Below are positions 39,158 through 48,473 of a stretch of 64,000 nucleotides of DNA, in pieces; position 1 is the stretch's first letter, and each line of letters opens with the position of its first letter. The notes under the pieces were generated by a model. That model saw nothing but the letters and a program-made list of their open reading frames with translations. It was not told where the DNA came from and did no database searches. The translations under genes were made by a program, and so were the position numbers. The stretch comes from Sphingomonas jeddahensis (GTDB lineage: Bacteria; Pseudomonadota; Alphaproteobacteria; Sphingomonadales; Sphingomonadaceae): positions 1 through 64,000 of the forward strand of contig NZ_MPSB01000008.1 of assembly GCF_001981525.1 (NCBI RefSeq). The letters run 5' to 3'.

Positions 39158-39340
39158 ATGCAGAAGATGCGCGCATTCATCAAGAATTCCAAGGGTGCCA
39201 CGGCGATCGAGTACGGCCTGATCGCTGCGCTGATCGCCGTCGCCGCCATCGCCGCCATGGGCACGCTGGGTAACCAGCTCAACACGACCTTCAACGGCGT
39301 CTCGACCAAGATGTCGAGCAACAATGACAAGCTGAAGTAA
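39158..39340 (+). CDS. Flp family type IVb pilin
   Basis: 60 residues. Short basic leader MQKMRAFIKNSKG, cleavage before ATAIEYGLIAALIAVAAIAA, then a hydrophilic Asn/Ser/Lys-rich tail. Canonical Flp length. GGAG in the 5' region is the ribosome-binding site. It lies 118 bases after the first pilin gene and is followed by a strong terminator. Confidence 0.92.
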   Translation: MQKMRAFIKNSKGATAIEYGLIAALIAVAAIAAMGTLGNQLNTTFNGVSTKMSSNNDKLK

Positions 39341-39366
39341 ACTTCGGCCGCAACGCAATGTAGTCT

Positions 39367-39402
39367 ATAAGGGGATACGAGACACGTCTCGTATCCCCTT
39401 AT
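39367..39402. terminator. Strong bidirectional terminator
   Basis: A perfect 17-base inverted repeat (ATAAGGGGATACGAGAC / GTCTCGTATCCCCTTAT) with a 2-base centre, followed by ATCTTTCTC. It lies between the Flp pilin and the convergent accA. Confidence 0.85.
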
Positions 39403-39417
39403 ATCTTTCTCAACGGT

Positions 39418-40371
39418 TCAGCTCAGCGCGCGGCCCATGGCGAGGAACTTCTCGCGCCGTTCGCGCCGCAGCGCTTCGGCATCGAGCGGCGCCAGCTCGC
39501 CCAGTGCCTTCTCGATCGCATCACCCAGTGAGCCGATCGCCGCCGCCGCGCCGCGATGTGCGCCGCCCAGCGGCTCGGGCACGATCGTGTCGATCACGCC
39601 CAGCGCCTTCAGGTCCTGCGCGGTGACCTTCATCGCCTCCGCCGCGTCCGCCGCCTTGTCGGCGGTGCGCCACAGGATCGACGCGCAGCCCTCGGGGGAG
39701 ATCACAGAATAAACGGCATGCTCGAACATCAGCACGCGATTTCCGCTGGCCAGCGCGATCGCGCCGCCCGAACCGCCCTCGCCGACCACCGCCGACACCA
39801 ATGGCACGCCGGCCGCGAGGCACGCCTCGGTCGAGCGGGCGATCGCTTCGGCCTGGCCGCGTTCCTCGGCCTGTAGCCCCGGGAAAGCGCCCGAGGTATC
39901 CACCAGCGTCACGATCGGCAGCCCGAAGCGATCGGCGAGCGCGATCAGCCGCACCGCCTTGCGGTAGCCCTCAGGCTTGCCCATGCCGAAATTGTGCTTG
40001 AGCCGGGTGGCGGTGTCGTCGCCCTTCTCATGCCCCATCACCAGCACGCGGCGCCCGCGGAAGGTGGCAAAACCGCCGAGGATCGCCTGATCGTCGCCGA
40101 ACGCGCGGTCGCCGGCGAGCGGAATGAATTCATCGAACAGCCCGGCGACATAATCCTTGAAGTGCGGCCGCTCCGGATGGCGCGCGACCTGAGTCTTCTG
40201 CCACGGCGTCAGCTTGGCGAAGGTTTCGCGCAGCATCTTGTCGGACTTGGCCTGGAGCTTCGCCACTTCGGCGGCGATGTCCATCCCGCCCTCCGCGCCC
40301 GTGTCGCGCAGTTCGTCGATGCGCGCCTGGAGCTCGGCGATCGGCTTTTCAAAATCGAGGAAAGTCGGCAT
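39418..40371 (-). CDS. accA: Acetyl-CoA carboxylase carboxyltransferase subunit alpha
   Basis: 317 residues, standard AccA length. Features: N-terminal [18 protein letters not shown], then [39 protein letters not shown], and the CoA-site region [18 protein letters not shown]. With AccD it transfers carboxyl from biotin to acetyl-CoA in the first step of fatty acid synthesis. It follows xerD by 9 bases. Confidence 0.97.
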   Translation of the reverse strand: MPTFLDFEKPIAELQARIDELRDTGAEGGMDIAAEVAKLQAKSDKMLRETFAKLTPWQKTQVARHPERPHFKDYVAGLFDEFIPLAGDRAFGDDQAILGGFATFRGRRVLVMGHEKGDDTATRLKHNFGMGKPEGYRKAVRLIALADRFGLPIVTLVDTSGAFPGLQAEERGQAEAIARSTEACLAAGVPLVSAVVGEGGSGGAIALASGNRVLMFEHAVYSVISPEGCASILWRTADKAADAAEAMKVTAQDLKALGVIDTIVPEPLGGAHRGAAAAIGSLGDAIEKALGELAPLDAEALRRERREKFLAMGRALS

Positions 40372-40380
40372 CGCGCGGAG

Positions 40381-41277
40381 CTAGGCGCGCGGTTTCTCCA
40401 CGTCAACGAGCGGGTGGCGTTCGTTGACCAGCGCCACCAGCCGCGATCGATCGACATGGGTGTAGATTTCGGTGGTCGCGATATCGGCATGGCCGAGCAT
40501 AGACTGGAGCGCCCGCAGGTCCGCGCCGCCCTCCAGCAGGTGAGTCGCAAAGGCATGGCGCAGGACGTGCGGGCTGATCCGGTCTGGCGGGATGCCCGCT
40601 TCCGCCCCCAGCGCGCGAATGATCTGGAACAGGCGCACGCGTGAGATATGCGCCTTGCCCGACGGGAATAGATGCGGCCGATCCGCCGCGACATGGTTGC
40701 GCCACGCGGCCACCGCCGCGCGCGCACGATCGGAAATCGGCACTAGCCGCTCCGTGCCGCCCTTGCCCTTCAGGATCAGGAACGGTCGATCGGGATGGAT
40801 GGCGTTACGCGGCAGCGAGACGAGCTCGGTTGCACGCAGCCCCGATCCGTAGAGTAATTCCAGGAACGCGGAGTTGCGCAGGTCGGCCGGCAGCGGCGGA
40901 TCACGCGCGAGCCGCGCCGCCACGACCGCGAACAGCCGATCGACATCGCCATGACTCAACGTCTTGGGCAGGCCACGCCGGCTACCGGGCTTCGGCAAAG
41001 AAAGGCCTGGATCGTCGGCGCGCAGGCCCTCTTCCGCCAGGAACGTGAAGAACCGCCGCAGCGCCGATGCCTTGCGCGCCACCGTCGACCGCGACAGGCT
41101 GGCCCAGCCGTCGCCCAGCCGCGCCAGCGCCGCCGTATCGGCCTCGGCCAGCCGTCCGTCGAGCGCCTCGGACGCCAGCATCAGGTCGCTGCGATAGGCC
41201 GCGATCGTGTTGCGCGCCGCACCGGCCTGCGCGGCCATCATCTCCAGAAAGCGATCGACGAGCGCGCGGTCCCCCAT
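40381..41277 (-). CDS. xerD: Site-specific tyrosine recombinase XerD type
   Basis: 298 residues. N-terminal SAM-like domain (about 1-90) and a C-terminal catalytic domain with Arg (GSGLRATEL), Lys (LKGKGGTERLVP), HxxR (SPHVLRHAFATHLLEGG), His (MLGHADI) and Tyr (TTEIYTHV). Xer recombinases resolve chromosome dimers at dif. XerD rather than XerC is inferred from length and accA neighbourhood. No dif-like site was seen. Confidence 0.92.
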   Translation of the reverse strand: MGDRALVDRFLEMMAAQAGAARNTIAAYRSDLMLASEALDGRLAEADTAALARLGDGWASLSRSTVARKASALRRFFTFLAEEGLRADDPGLSLPKPGSRRGLPKTLSHGDVDRLFAVVAARLARDPPLPADLRNSAFLELLYGSGLRATELVSLPRNAIHPDRPFLILKGKGGTERLVPISDRARAAVAAWRNHVAADRPHLFPSGKAHISRVRLFQIIRALGAEAGIPPDRISPHVLRHAFATHLLEGGADLRALQSMLGHADIATTEIYTHVDRSRLVALVNERHPLVDVEKPRA

Positions 41278-41279
41278 CG

Positions 41280-43046
41280 TCAGGCGCGCGACAGCGCCTC
41301 GGTGGCAATCATCCGGGCCTCGCCGTCCAGCCCGACCGCGCGCAACGCCGCGACGATCCGGTACAAAGCGGTGGCGGGGACGCCGCGCCAGTCATCCGTC
41401 TGCATCCCGATCCCCGCCAGCAGCAGCACCGTTGCCGGCTGGCGATCGCGCACTGCCCGGTCAAGCGCACGCGTCCAGCTGTTCTGCGCGCCGATCCGGA
41501 CGTCGAGTGATTCGGCGCCGCTCTCGACCTCCTCGGCTGACAGCCGGCCGAGGCCTGCCAGCCCGGCGAAGAACAGCCGCCGCTTGCGCGTGACATCTCC
41601 AGTGCCGGCGTAATTGGAAACGGCACCATAGCCCAGCCGCGAGCGCGCATCGGGATCGGACAGTTCGAGCAACGCCCAGGCGTCGCCGCCCTCTTCCACT
41701 TGCCCCCGCCAGCGCTGCGCGGTGCGATCAAGGCCAGCCGAAAGCATCGAGGCGACGATCCGGTCAGCTTCTTCGCGCCCATCGCCGGGCCGCACCCGCG
41801 CCGCCGCGCGCGCCGTCAGGATCAGCCGGGCATAGCGCGCCTGCGGCGTCTCGCCCCCGTCCCACAACTGGCGCAGCGCGCCGAGCCGAGTCGCGACATC
41901 CGCCCCGACATAAGCCGACCGCAGATCGGACGCGATCGCGCCCAGCGCCGCCGGTGTCTCCTCGCCCGCATCGAGCGCGGCATAGAGATCAACCAGGGCC
42001 GCATTGGAGATTACCCCCATCGCCGCAGCACGCTCCGCCACCGCGGCGCGGTCAGCGATCGGGATTGCCGGCGCCAGCGCGCGCCAGCCCGTGACCTGCG
42101 GGCCGACGGTCTCGTACAATTCGTCCGGCACCTTCACGCCCGTCGCCGTGGCAAGGCCCCAGCGCCAGGTGGTGAGTTGTACCACCGAATCCCATTCGAT
42201 CGTCACCGCCTGCCGGCTGTTGAGCCCGGCGCCGATCACCTTTTGCGCCAGCGCGAGATCGATCCCGCTCGCCACGCGCCGGCGGCGCGCCGCCGCCACC
42301 AACGGCCGCGCCCCGCCCTCGGCATTGCCAAGCGCCGCGCACATCGCGCGCGCCAGAACCCAGCCGCGTGCGCTGTCGCCCGTGTCGTCCGCCAACGGGC
42401 AGAGGCCGCCGGGGTCGCCCGTCGCCAGCATCGCCTGCATCGCGACTTGCCGGTATTTGGGCGTCGCGTTCATCGTGTCGACGCTCTCGACCAGACTACG
42501 CGCGGCGACCGATTCGCCCATGCGCAGCAGTAGCCACGCGCGTTCGGCGGCGAAGTCCGCGCCATTCAGCCCCGCGGGCGTATCGACGCGCGAGACAAGC
42601 GCGCGCCGCAGCGCGATCGACAGCCAGCGCGACGGCAGCGGCGCGGACAATCGCCGCATCAGTCCTTGCAGGAAGCCGCCGTCGGCCGCCCCGAACGCGC
42701 GCGAGGCCAGCCCGCCCTCGGCCATGCCGACCGGCCCGACCAGTGCCAGCGAGCGCCGCGCGAACAATGGCATCTCATATTGCGCCAGCTCTGCCTCACT
42801 CGGTGGTGTCGGCGTCGGGGTCGGGGAAGGCGATACCTCGGGCTCGGGCAGCTCGAGCGGCGCCTGCGGCAGCGGCTGCACCGTTGCGCCATCGGGCGCC
42901 TGCGCAGGCGGCGGCGCAGCAACCGGCTCACCGAAGCCGGGCGGCAACAGCGATTCGGGCGCTTGGGCGTTCTGGGCAACCGCCGCGGCGGCTAATGAGG
43001 CAGCGGCAGCGAGGGCCGCGAGAAGCCTAGCTCGCGAGGTTGCCAA
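41280..43046 (-). CDS. Secreted alpha-helical protein of unknown function
   Basis: 588 residues with a signal peptide (RLLAALAAAASLAAAAVAQ), a Pro-rich linker (about 25-90, PSPTPTPTPPSE), then a helix-rich Ala/Leu body that resembles repeated solenoid helices. No catalytic motif identified. It lies 2 bases before xerD and overlaps the 45-residue upstream gene by 20 bases, so the set is one operon with accA. Equivalent proteins seem usual at this spot in sphingomonads. Confidence 0.75.
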   Translation of the reverse strand: MATSRARLLAALAAAASLAAAAVAQNAQAPESLLPPGFGEPVAAPPPAQAPDGATVQPLPQAPLELPEPEVSPSPTPTPTPPSEAELAQYEMPLFARRSLALVGPVGMAEGGLASRAFGAADGGFLQGLMRRLSAPLPSRWLSIALRRALVSRVDTPAGLNGADFAAERAWLLLRMGESVAARSLVESVDTMNATPKYRQVAMQAMLATGDPGGLCPLADDTGDSARGWVLARAMCAALGNAEGGARPLVAAARRRRVASGIDLALAQKVIGAGLNSRQAVTIEWDSVVQLTTWRWGLATATGVKVPDELYETVGPQVTGWRALAPAIPIADRAAVAERAAAMGVISNAALVDLYAALDAGEETPAALGAIASDLRSAYVGADVATRLGALRQLWDGGETPQARYARLILTARAAARVRPGDGREEADRIVASMLSAGLDRTAQRWRGQVEEGGDAWALLELSDPDARSRLGYGAVSNYAGTGDVTRKRRLFFAGLAGLGRLSAEEVESGAESLDVRIGAQNSWTRALDRAVRDRQPATVLLLAGIGMQTDDWRGVPATALYRIVAALRAVGLDGEARMIATEALSRA

Positions 43047-43164
43047 GTTCGACCGCCTTTTCGACGCGCGTCGTCGGCTGTTCGGTCGCGCTACCCGCGA
43101 GGAAGAACAGCCCGCCGACCACGACGACCAGAAGCACTATCAGCGAGACGATCAACCGCGACAT
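43027..43164 (-). CDS. Tiny membrane protein at head of xerD-accA operon
   Basis: 45 residues: MSRLIVSLIVLLVVVVGGLF forms a single membrane helix, followed by a short polar tail (EQPTTRVEKAVELGNLAS). It overlaps the next start by 20 bases, so translation is probably coupled. It is too short for most gene callers. I believe such proteins are usual in sphingomonads. Function unknown. Confidence 0.65.
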   Translation of the reverse strand: MSRLIVSLIVLLVVVVGGLFFLAGSATEQPTTRVEKAVELGNLAS

Positions 43165-43264
43165 GTTTCAACCTTCGTACCACGCGCGCGCCCTGCCTGA
43201 AGACCAGACCCGATGGCCGGGCCTTGTGCCGGAAGCGCCGACGCGCTGTATAGCCGGCTTGGCC

Positions 43265-43828
43265 ATGTTGCAAAGCCCCGCCCCATCCAACCGCGACCGC
43301 AAGAGGCGCTGGCAGCGCGAGCCGATCGTGCTCGTCGGGCTGATGGGCGTCGGAAAGTCGACTGTGGGCAAGCGGCTGGCGAGCCGGCTCGGCCTGCCGT
43401 TCGTCGATGCCGACAATGAGATCGAGGATGCCGCCGGCATGTCGATCGCCGAAATCTTTGCGCGCTATGGCGAGCCTTATTTCCGTGATGGCGAGCGGCG
43501 AGTGATCCAGCGGCTGATCGACGGGCGTCCCAAGGTGATCGCGACCGGCGGTGGCGCGTTCATCAACGATGCGACCCGCGCGCTGATCTTGTCCGATGCG
43601 CTGGCGATCTGGCTGGATGCGGATATCGACGTGCTGGTCGATCGCGTACGCCGCCGCGACACCCGCCCGCTGCTGCGCGGCAAGGATCCGGCAACCGTGC
43701 TGCGCGAGCTCGCCGCGATACGCAATCCGCTTTACGCTGAGGCGCATCTCCGCGTCGCGAGCAACAATGCGCCGCACGAAGCGACGGTGCGTGCGATCCT
43801 TCAGGCGATCGATTACGGGGCGGCATGA
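43265..43828 (+). CDS. aroK: Shikimate kinase
   Basis: 187 residues. Walker A GLMGVGKSTVGK, shikimate-binding DADNEIE and GGGAFI, and the LID arginine (RPLLRG). It phosphorylates shikimate in aromatic amino acid synthesis. I chose ATG 43265; a longer frame upstream has no family likeness. Stop overlaps the aroB start by 4 bases (ATGA). Confidence 0.95.
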   Translation: MLQSPAPSNRDRKRRWQREPIVLVGLMGVGKSTVGKRLASRLGLPFVDADNEIEDAAGMSIAEIFARYGEPYFRDGERRVIQRLIDGRPKVIATGGGAFINDATRALILSDALAIWLDADIDVLVDRVRRRDTRPLLRGKDPATVLRELAAIRNPLYAEAHLRVASNNAPHEATVRAILQAIDYGAA

Positions 43829-44925
43829 CGACGATACGGGTGGCGCTAGGCGCACGCAGTTACGATGTGGTGATCGAGGCCGGTCTGCTGGGCCGCGCGG
43901 GCGAGCATCTGGCCCCGCTGGTCGGCAAGCGATGCGTGCCGATCGTCGCGGATGCGAACGTGGCGGTGCATCTGGAGACGCTGCGCGAGTCGCTCGACGC
44001 CGCCGGCATCGCCAGCAAGCCGATCGTCATCCCGGCCGGCGAACGGTCGAAGAGCTGGGCGACGTTGGAGACGCTCACCGACCGGCTGCTCGAATTAGGC
44101 GTCGAGCGGGGCGATCATGTCGTGGCGCTCGGCGGAGGCGTGATTGGCGATCTCGTCGGCTTCGCGACCGCAATCCTGAAGCGCGGCTGCGGCTTCGTGC
44201 AGATCCCCACCACCTTGCTGGCGCAGGTCGATTCGTCGGTCGGCGGCAAGACCGGGATCAACGCGCGCGCGGGCAAGAATCTGATCGGCGCTTTTCATCA
44301 GCCTAGGGCGGTGCTGATCGATCCCTCGGTGCTCGATACGTTGCCTCTGCGCCAGCTGCGCGCCGGCTATGCCGAAGTGGTGAAATACGGGCTGATTGAC
44401 GACGCGGATTTCTTCGCCTGGTGCGAAGCGAACGGCGTCGCGTTGCTCGCCGGCGACGGGGCGGCGCGCGAATATGCCATCGCGCACGCGGTTGCAGCCA
44501 AGGCGCGCATCGTGGGCGAGGACGAGTTCGAGACGACCGGCAAGCGCGCGCTGCTCAACCTCGGTCACACCTTCGGCCACGCGCTGGAGGCGGAGGCGGG
44601 GTTTTCCGACCGCCTGCTCCACGGCGAGGCGGTGGCGGCGGGCTGCGCCCTCGCCTTTGGCTATTCCGCCGCGCACGGGCTTTGCACGGCGGAGGATGCC
44701 GTGCGCGTCTCAGCGCATTGGCAGAAGGTCGGCCTGCCTGACAGCCTCTCCGCGGCCGGCATTGACGCCCCTGCCGAGCGGCTGGTCGACCATATGCGCC
44801 ACGACAAAAAGGCGAGCGGCGGCCAGATCCCCTTCCTTCTCGCGCGCGGGATCGGGCAGACATACCTAGACAAGCAAGTGTCGCTGGACGACGTCGCCGC
44901 CTTCCTGGCGCTGCAGCCGCGCTGA
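43825..44925 (+). CDS. aroB: 3-Dehydroquinate synthase
   Basis: 366 residues. NAD-binding [36 protein letters not shown], and the metal ligand region [13 protein letters not shown]. It forms the carbocyclic ring in the second step of the shikimate pathway. Co-transcribed with aroK (4-base overlap) and followed with a TGATG overlap by the DUF2256 gene. Confidence 0.96.
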   Translation: MTTIRVALGARSYDVVIEAGLLGRAGEHLAPLVGKRCVPIVADANVAVHLETLRESLDAAGIASKPIVIPAGERSKSWATLETLTDRLLELGVERGDHVVALGGGVIGDLVGFATAILKRGCGFVQIPTTLLAQVDSSVGGKTGINARAGKNLIGAFHQPRAVLIDPSVLDTLPLRQLRAGYAEVVKYGLIDDADFFAWCEANGVALLAGDGAAREYAIAHAVAAKARIVGEDEFETTGKRALLNLGHTFGHALEAEAGFSDRLLHGEAVAAGCALAFGYSAAHGLCTAEDAVRVSAHWQKVGLPDSLSAAGIDAPAERLVDHMRHDKKASGGQIPFLLARGIGQTYLDKQVSLDDVAAFLALQPR

Positions 44926-45065
44926 TGCCCAACGGCATCGCCAAACGCGACCTGCCGGCCAAGACCTGCCCCGCCTGCGCCCGCCCCTTCGCCTGGCGCA
45001 AGAAATGGGCCCGCGACTGGGAGAACGTCGTCTATTGCTCCGACACCTGCCGGAAGAAGCGGTAA
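44925..45065 (+). CDS. DUF2256 zinc-finger-like small protein
   Basis: 46 residues. Motif C-P-x-C-x-R-P-F-x-W-R-K-K-W and later V-Y-C-S-D-T-C-R, the DUF2256 signature with four Cys able to bind a metal. The start overlaps the aroB stop (TGATG). Function unknown; probably a small zinc protein. Confidence 0.85.
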   Translation: MPNGIAKRDLPAKTCPACARPFAWRKKWARDWENVVYCSDTCRKKR

Positions 45066-45071
45066 CCTAAA

Positions 45072-45211
45072 ATCCTCCCCGTCGCAGATGGGGAGGGGGG
45101 CCGCGCCGGCAGGGCGTGGTGGAGGGGGGAAGCCAAGCAGCGCCACCATCCGCGGCCTTCCCGTCCACCAGCCTACGGCTGGTCCCCCTCCCCATGCTGT
45201 GCATGGGAGGA
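45072..45211. repeat. Intergenic hairpin repeat, family D
   Basis: tcctccccgtcgcagatggg-gagg at the left and cctccccatgctgtgcatgg-gagg at the right, with a Gly/Cys-rich middle (gccgcgccggcagggcgtgg-tgg). It fills the gap between DUF2256 and DUF423 and may terminate both. Confidence 0.7.
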
Positions 45212-45218
45212 CAAAGAT

Positions 45219-45551
45219 TTAGCTCCGCATCCCGGCCCACGCCAGCCACAGCCACCCCGCAATCAGCAGCGTTCCGCCAACTGGCGTGATCGCCCCCAGC
45301 CATCTCGGCGCGCCCATCGCCATCAGGTACAAGGTTCCCGCGAACACCAGCCCGCCAGCGACGAACAGCCACCCGGGCCCGCGCGCCTCCAGCCGCAGCG
45401 CCGCCAGCGCCGCGACCGCATGGATCAGCTGATACTGCCCGCCGGTACGCAGCCATTCCGCGGCCTGCCCGCTCGCGCCATGGGCGCCGAACGCACCCGC
45501 GCCGACCGCCAACGCACCTGACAGCCCCGCCACCACCACCAGCCAGTTCAT
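45219..45551 (-). CDS. DUF423 membrane protein
   Basis: 110 residues, four membrane helices. Typical features: GALAVGAGAFGAHG near the N-terminus, then YQLIHAVAALAAL, LYLMAMG and ITPVGGTLLIAGWLWLA. Family function unknown. The start overlaps the antiporter stop by 4 bases, so it is the last gene of the operon from 48302. Confidence 0.9.
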   Translation of the reverse strand: MNWLVVVAGLSGALAVGAGAFGAHGASGQAAEWLRTGGQYQLIHAVAALAALRLEARGPGWLFVAGGLVFAGTLYLMAMGAPRWLGAITPVGGTLLIAGWLWLAWAGMRS

Positions 45552-47305
45552 CGGTCATTCCCCCACGGCTGCTGTTCCGCCACCATCGCGCGTGCCGCGC
45601 GAATGTCACCGGCCTCGACCTGGATGCGCAGCCGCTCCTTGTCGCTGGCGCGATACATGTCCTCCGCCCGGTCGATCTCGGCGCGGGGAATGCCCAGCCC
45701 CTCCATCGCGCCGCGCGCCATCTTCACCGCCGATTCGAGCACTTCGCGCACCACCAGCTTCGCCGGCCCGCCCTTGAGCTTGATCAGCGCGCGGCGATCA
45801 TAGGCGCGGACATAGATGGCGGCATTGGGGAAGGCCTGATGCGTGGCCTCGACAACCTCCGGCGTCACCTGCTCGTCGTCGATGCAGAACAGGATCAGCT
45901 CCGCCTCCGCCGCGCCCGCCTGGCGCAGAACCTCGAGCCGCGTGCCGTCGCCATAATAAACCTTGGCGCCGAACTCGCCGGCGATGTCGATCATCTCGAT
46001 ATCGGTGTCGATCAGCGTGACGGGGATGTCCTGCGTCAGCAGCATCTGCCCGACCGTTTGCCCGAATCGGCCATAGCCGACGATCAGCGCATTGGCGCCG
46101 TCCGCCGTTGGCCCGTCGCGCTCCTCCTTGACGATCGGCGCCTCGCGGAAGCGTTTGGTCAGCGCCATCAGGAACGGCGTGGTCGCCATCGACAGAGTGA
46201 TGATCGCCCCGAACAAAGATGCCGCCTCGGGCGCGATCAGATAAGCGTTGGTCGCCTGTGCGAAGAGCACGAAGCCGAACTCGCCGCCCTGGCTGAGCAA
46301 CACGCCGAGCGCGAGCGCCGACCGCCAGTTCATCCGGAAGGCGAGGCCGAGAAGGAAGATCACCAACGTCTTGGTGGCAATCAGCGCCAACGCCATGGAC
46401 ACGACGAACAGCGGCCGCTCGGCGATGGCGGGCAGGTTCAGCATCATGCCGATGGTGAGGAAGAACAGGCCGAGCAGGATCGATCGGAACGGATCGACGT
46501 CCGCCTCCAGCTCATGCCGGTACGGGCTGTCGGCCAGCATCACGCCGGCGATGAACGCGCCCAAGGCGGTGGACAGGCCGAGCGCTTCCATCAGCGCCGC
46601 GCTGGCGATGACGGTGAACAAGGCGGCGAAGACGAACATCTCGCGCTCGCCCATGTTGCCGATGCCGCGGAACAGTGGCGCGAGCACGAAGCGGCCGGCC
46701 GCGATCAGGCCGGCGACCGCCGCGATCGTGTAAAGCACCAGCGTCCATCCCGGCGGGCCTGCGGCATCGGCGGGATTGCGGCTCATCGCCGCGACAATGG
46801 TGATCAGCGGAATGATCGACAGGTCCTGGAACAACAGGATCGAAAAGGCGCGCTCGCCAAACGGCGTGCGCAGCCGCCCGGAGGATTGCAGCAGCGGCAG
46901 TACCTGTGCGGTCGACGACAGCGCCAGCGGCAGGCCAAGCGCCAGCGCCGCCGGCCAGGAGAAATGCGCGAACACCGCGACGATCGCCGACACGGCAATG
47001 CCGCACGCCACGACCTGCAACAGGCCAAGCCCGAAGATATCCTGCTTCAACCGCCACAATCGCGACGGATTGAGCTCAAGCCCGACGACGAAGAGCAGCA
47101 GGGTGATGCCCAGTTCGGCCACCCCCAGCTTCGATTCGGCGTCGCCGACCAGGTTGAGCATGTGCGGCCCGACAACCGCGCCCGCCACGAGATAGCCCAG
47201 CGTCGCGCCGAGCCCGAGCCGCCGGAACAGCAGCACGAAGCCAAGCCCCGCGCCGAGCAGGATCACCCCGTCGCGCAGCAGCGACCCTGCCCCGTGTTCC
47301 ATCAA
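45548..47305 (-). CDS. CPA2-family cation:proton antiporter (KefB/KefC-like)
   Basis: 585 residues: about 12 membrane segments (1-380) followed by a cytoplasmic TrkA-N nucleotide-binding domain with ALIVGYGRFGQTVGQML (G-x-G-x-x-G) and LIDTDIEMIDI. The exchanger region shows LSSTAQVLPLL and FFLTIGMMLNL. It is probably a glutathione- or nucleotide-gated K+/H+ antiporter. It overlaps its neighbours by 4 bases each side. Confidence 0.9.
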   Translation of the reverse strand: MMEHGAGSLLRDGVILLGAGLGFVLLFRRLGLGATLGYLVAGAVVGPHMLNLVGDAESKLGVAELGITLLLFVVGLELNPSRLWRLKQDIFGLGLLQVVACGIAVSAIVAVFAHFSWPAALALGLPLALSSTAQVLPLLQSSGRLRTPFGERAFSILLFQDLSIIPLITIVAAMSRNPADAAGPPGWTLVLYTIAAVAGLIAAGRFVLAPLFRGIGNMGEREMFVFAALFTVIASAALMEALGLSTALGAFIAGVMLADSPYRHELEADVDPFRSILLGLFFLTIGMMLNLPAIAERPLFVVSMALALIATKTLVIFLLGLAFRMNWRSALALGVLLSQGGEFGFVLFAQATNAYLIAPEAASLFGAIITLSMATTPFLMALTKRFREAPIVKEERDGPTADGANALIVGYGRFGQTVGQMLLTQDIPVTLIDTDIEMIDIAGEFGAKVYYGDGTRLEVLRQAGAAEAELILFCIDDEQVTPEVVEATHQAFPNAAIYVRAYDRRALIKLKGGPAKLVVREVLESAVKMARGAMEGLGIPRAEIDRAEDMYRASDKERLRIQVEAGDIRAARAMVAEQQPWGNDR

Positions 47306-47742
47306 TCCCCCGTTTTCGTCTGCGCTTGGGCGTTTGCCGCGGCCTCCGCCGCCGCCTCGAACGCAAGTCGGATCGAAGCATGACGCGCGTGATAATCAAG
47401 TGCCGGCGCCAGCACGTCCAGGCCGGGCCAATCCGGCAACTCGCCGGTGCGCGCGAGCCAGCCGGTCAGCGCATCGCGCGCTACGGCCAGTTCCTCCGGC
47501 GTGCGGCCGATGATGTTGCCGGCGAGCAGCGACGACGATGCCTGGCCTAGCGCACAGGCGCGCACCAGCATTCCCGCCTCGCTGACGCGCCCAGCCGCGC
47601 CGAGGTTGACGTCCACCGTCACCCTGCTGCCGCAGATCGGCGACCGCTTCTCGCTGGTGCCTTGCGGATTGGGAAGGCGCTCGTCGATCGGATTGTCCGT
47701 CGCGAGCCGCAGGATCGCGTCATTGTACAGCGCGTTGCTCAT
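47302..47742 (-). CDS. Iron-sulfur cluster assembly scaffold protein (NifU/IscU-like)
   Basis: 146 residues. IscU-type Cys in SPICGSRV and ACALGQASSSLLAG, with a later His-rich helix (LDYHARHASIRLAFEA). Divergent from canonical IscU, and the third Cys is replaced by His, as in a sphingomonad subgroup. Role in Fe-S delivery is inferred. In the same four-gene operon. Confidence 0.78.
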   Translation of the reverse strand: MSNALYNDAILRLATDNPIDERLPNPQGTSEKRSPICGSRVTVDVNLGAAGRVSEAGMLVRACALGQASSSLLAGNIIGRTPEELAVARDALTGWLARTGELPDWPGLDVLAPALDYHARHASIRLAFEAAAEAAANAQAQTKTGD

Positions 47743-48302
47743 CCCGGCTGGCCTGCCCTGCCAGCCCGCTCGCCGGCGCTACCTTGCTCGAACACTGGCA
47801 GGCCGCGACGGCGCCGATCGACGAAGTCGGCGATCGCCGCGCTGGTCGCGTTGAGCAGCGGATAGGTCCGCGCTTCCTTGATCCACGCCGGCCGCCGCGT
47901 CGGCCCGCCGCCGATGGTGTCGAGCACCAGCACCACGAGCAGGAAGGCAAGGCTGGCGAGGATCAGCCCCTTGAGCGCGCCGAACCCGAAGCCGAGCGCG
48001 CGGTCGACCGGCCCGAGCACCGATTTGCGCACCCGCTCACCCAGCGCCCGTGCGACGATCCGCCCGAGGAAGTAGGTGACACCCGCGAGCAACACAAACG
48101 CGAGCGCCGCTGCGCCGGAGGCAGTGCCGACGGTACCGGCCAGCGCCTGCGACACGGGCAAGTGGAAGATCTTCACTGCGAAGATCACCGCCACCCAGGC
48201 GAACAGCGCCAGCACCTCGGTCACGAACCCGCGCTTCAGCCCGAGCAGCGCGCTGCCCGCAACGACGGTGAGTACCGCAATATCCAGTCCATTGAGGTTC
48301 AT
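47739..48302 (-). CDS. cvpA: CvpA-family inner-membrane protein
   Basis: 187 residues with four membrane helices. Features: GLDIAVLTVVAGSALLGLKR, GFVTEVLALFAWVAVIFAVK and LDRALGFGFGALKGLILASL (as GPVDRALGFGFGALKG). Named for colicin V production in Escherichia; role is linked to envelope maintenance. First gene of the operon; its stop overlaps the next start by 4 bases. Confidence 0.9.
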   Translation of the reverse strand: MNLNGLDIAVLTVVAGSALLGLKRGFVTEVLALFAWVAVIFAVKIFHLPVSQALAGTVGTASGAAALAFVLLAGVTYFLGRIVARALGERVRKSVLGPVDRALGFGFGALKGLILASLAFLLVVLVLDTIGGGPTRRPAWIKEARTYPLLNATSAAIADFVDRRRRGLPVFEQGSAGERAGRAGQPG

Positions 48303-48362
48303 TGCTGCTCATCTAGGGTGTTGGAGGGGAATTGAGAACCGGTCGCTTCGCCCCTCCGACCG

Positions 48363-48452
48363 CGTCATCCCGGCCTTGAGCCGGGATCTCGCTTTTTCGT
48401 CCTCGTCACCCACCACCAAGGCAGCGGACCCCGGATCAAGTCCGGGGTGACG
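48363..48452. repeat. Family-B hairpin repeat pair
   Basis: cgtcatcccggccttgagcc-gggatc at the left and accccggatcaagtccgggg-tgacg at the right. It lies between cvpA and radA. Confidence 0.75.
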
Positions 48453-48473
48453 ATAAATGAAAGGGGAGCCCCC

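Noticed and set aside
40381..41277. XerD-type recombinase as an integrase of a mobile island
   Set aside because: Full Xer length, typical housekeeping neighbours (accA) and no tRNA, att-like repeats or phage genes near it.
45839..47383. 514-codon plus-strand frame opposite the CPA2 antiporter
   Set aside because: Gln/Arg/His-rich antisense shadow of a conserved membrane protein.
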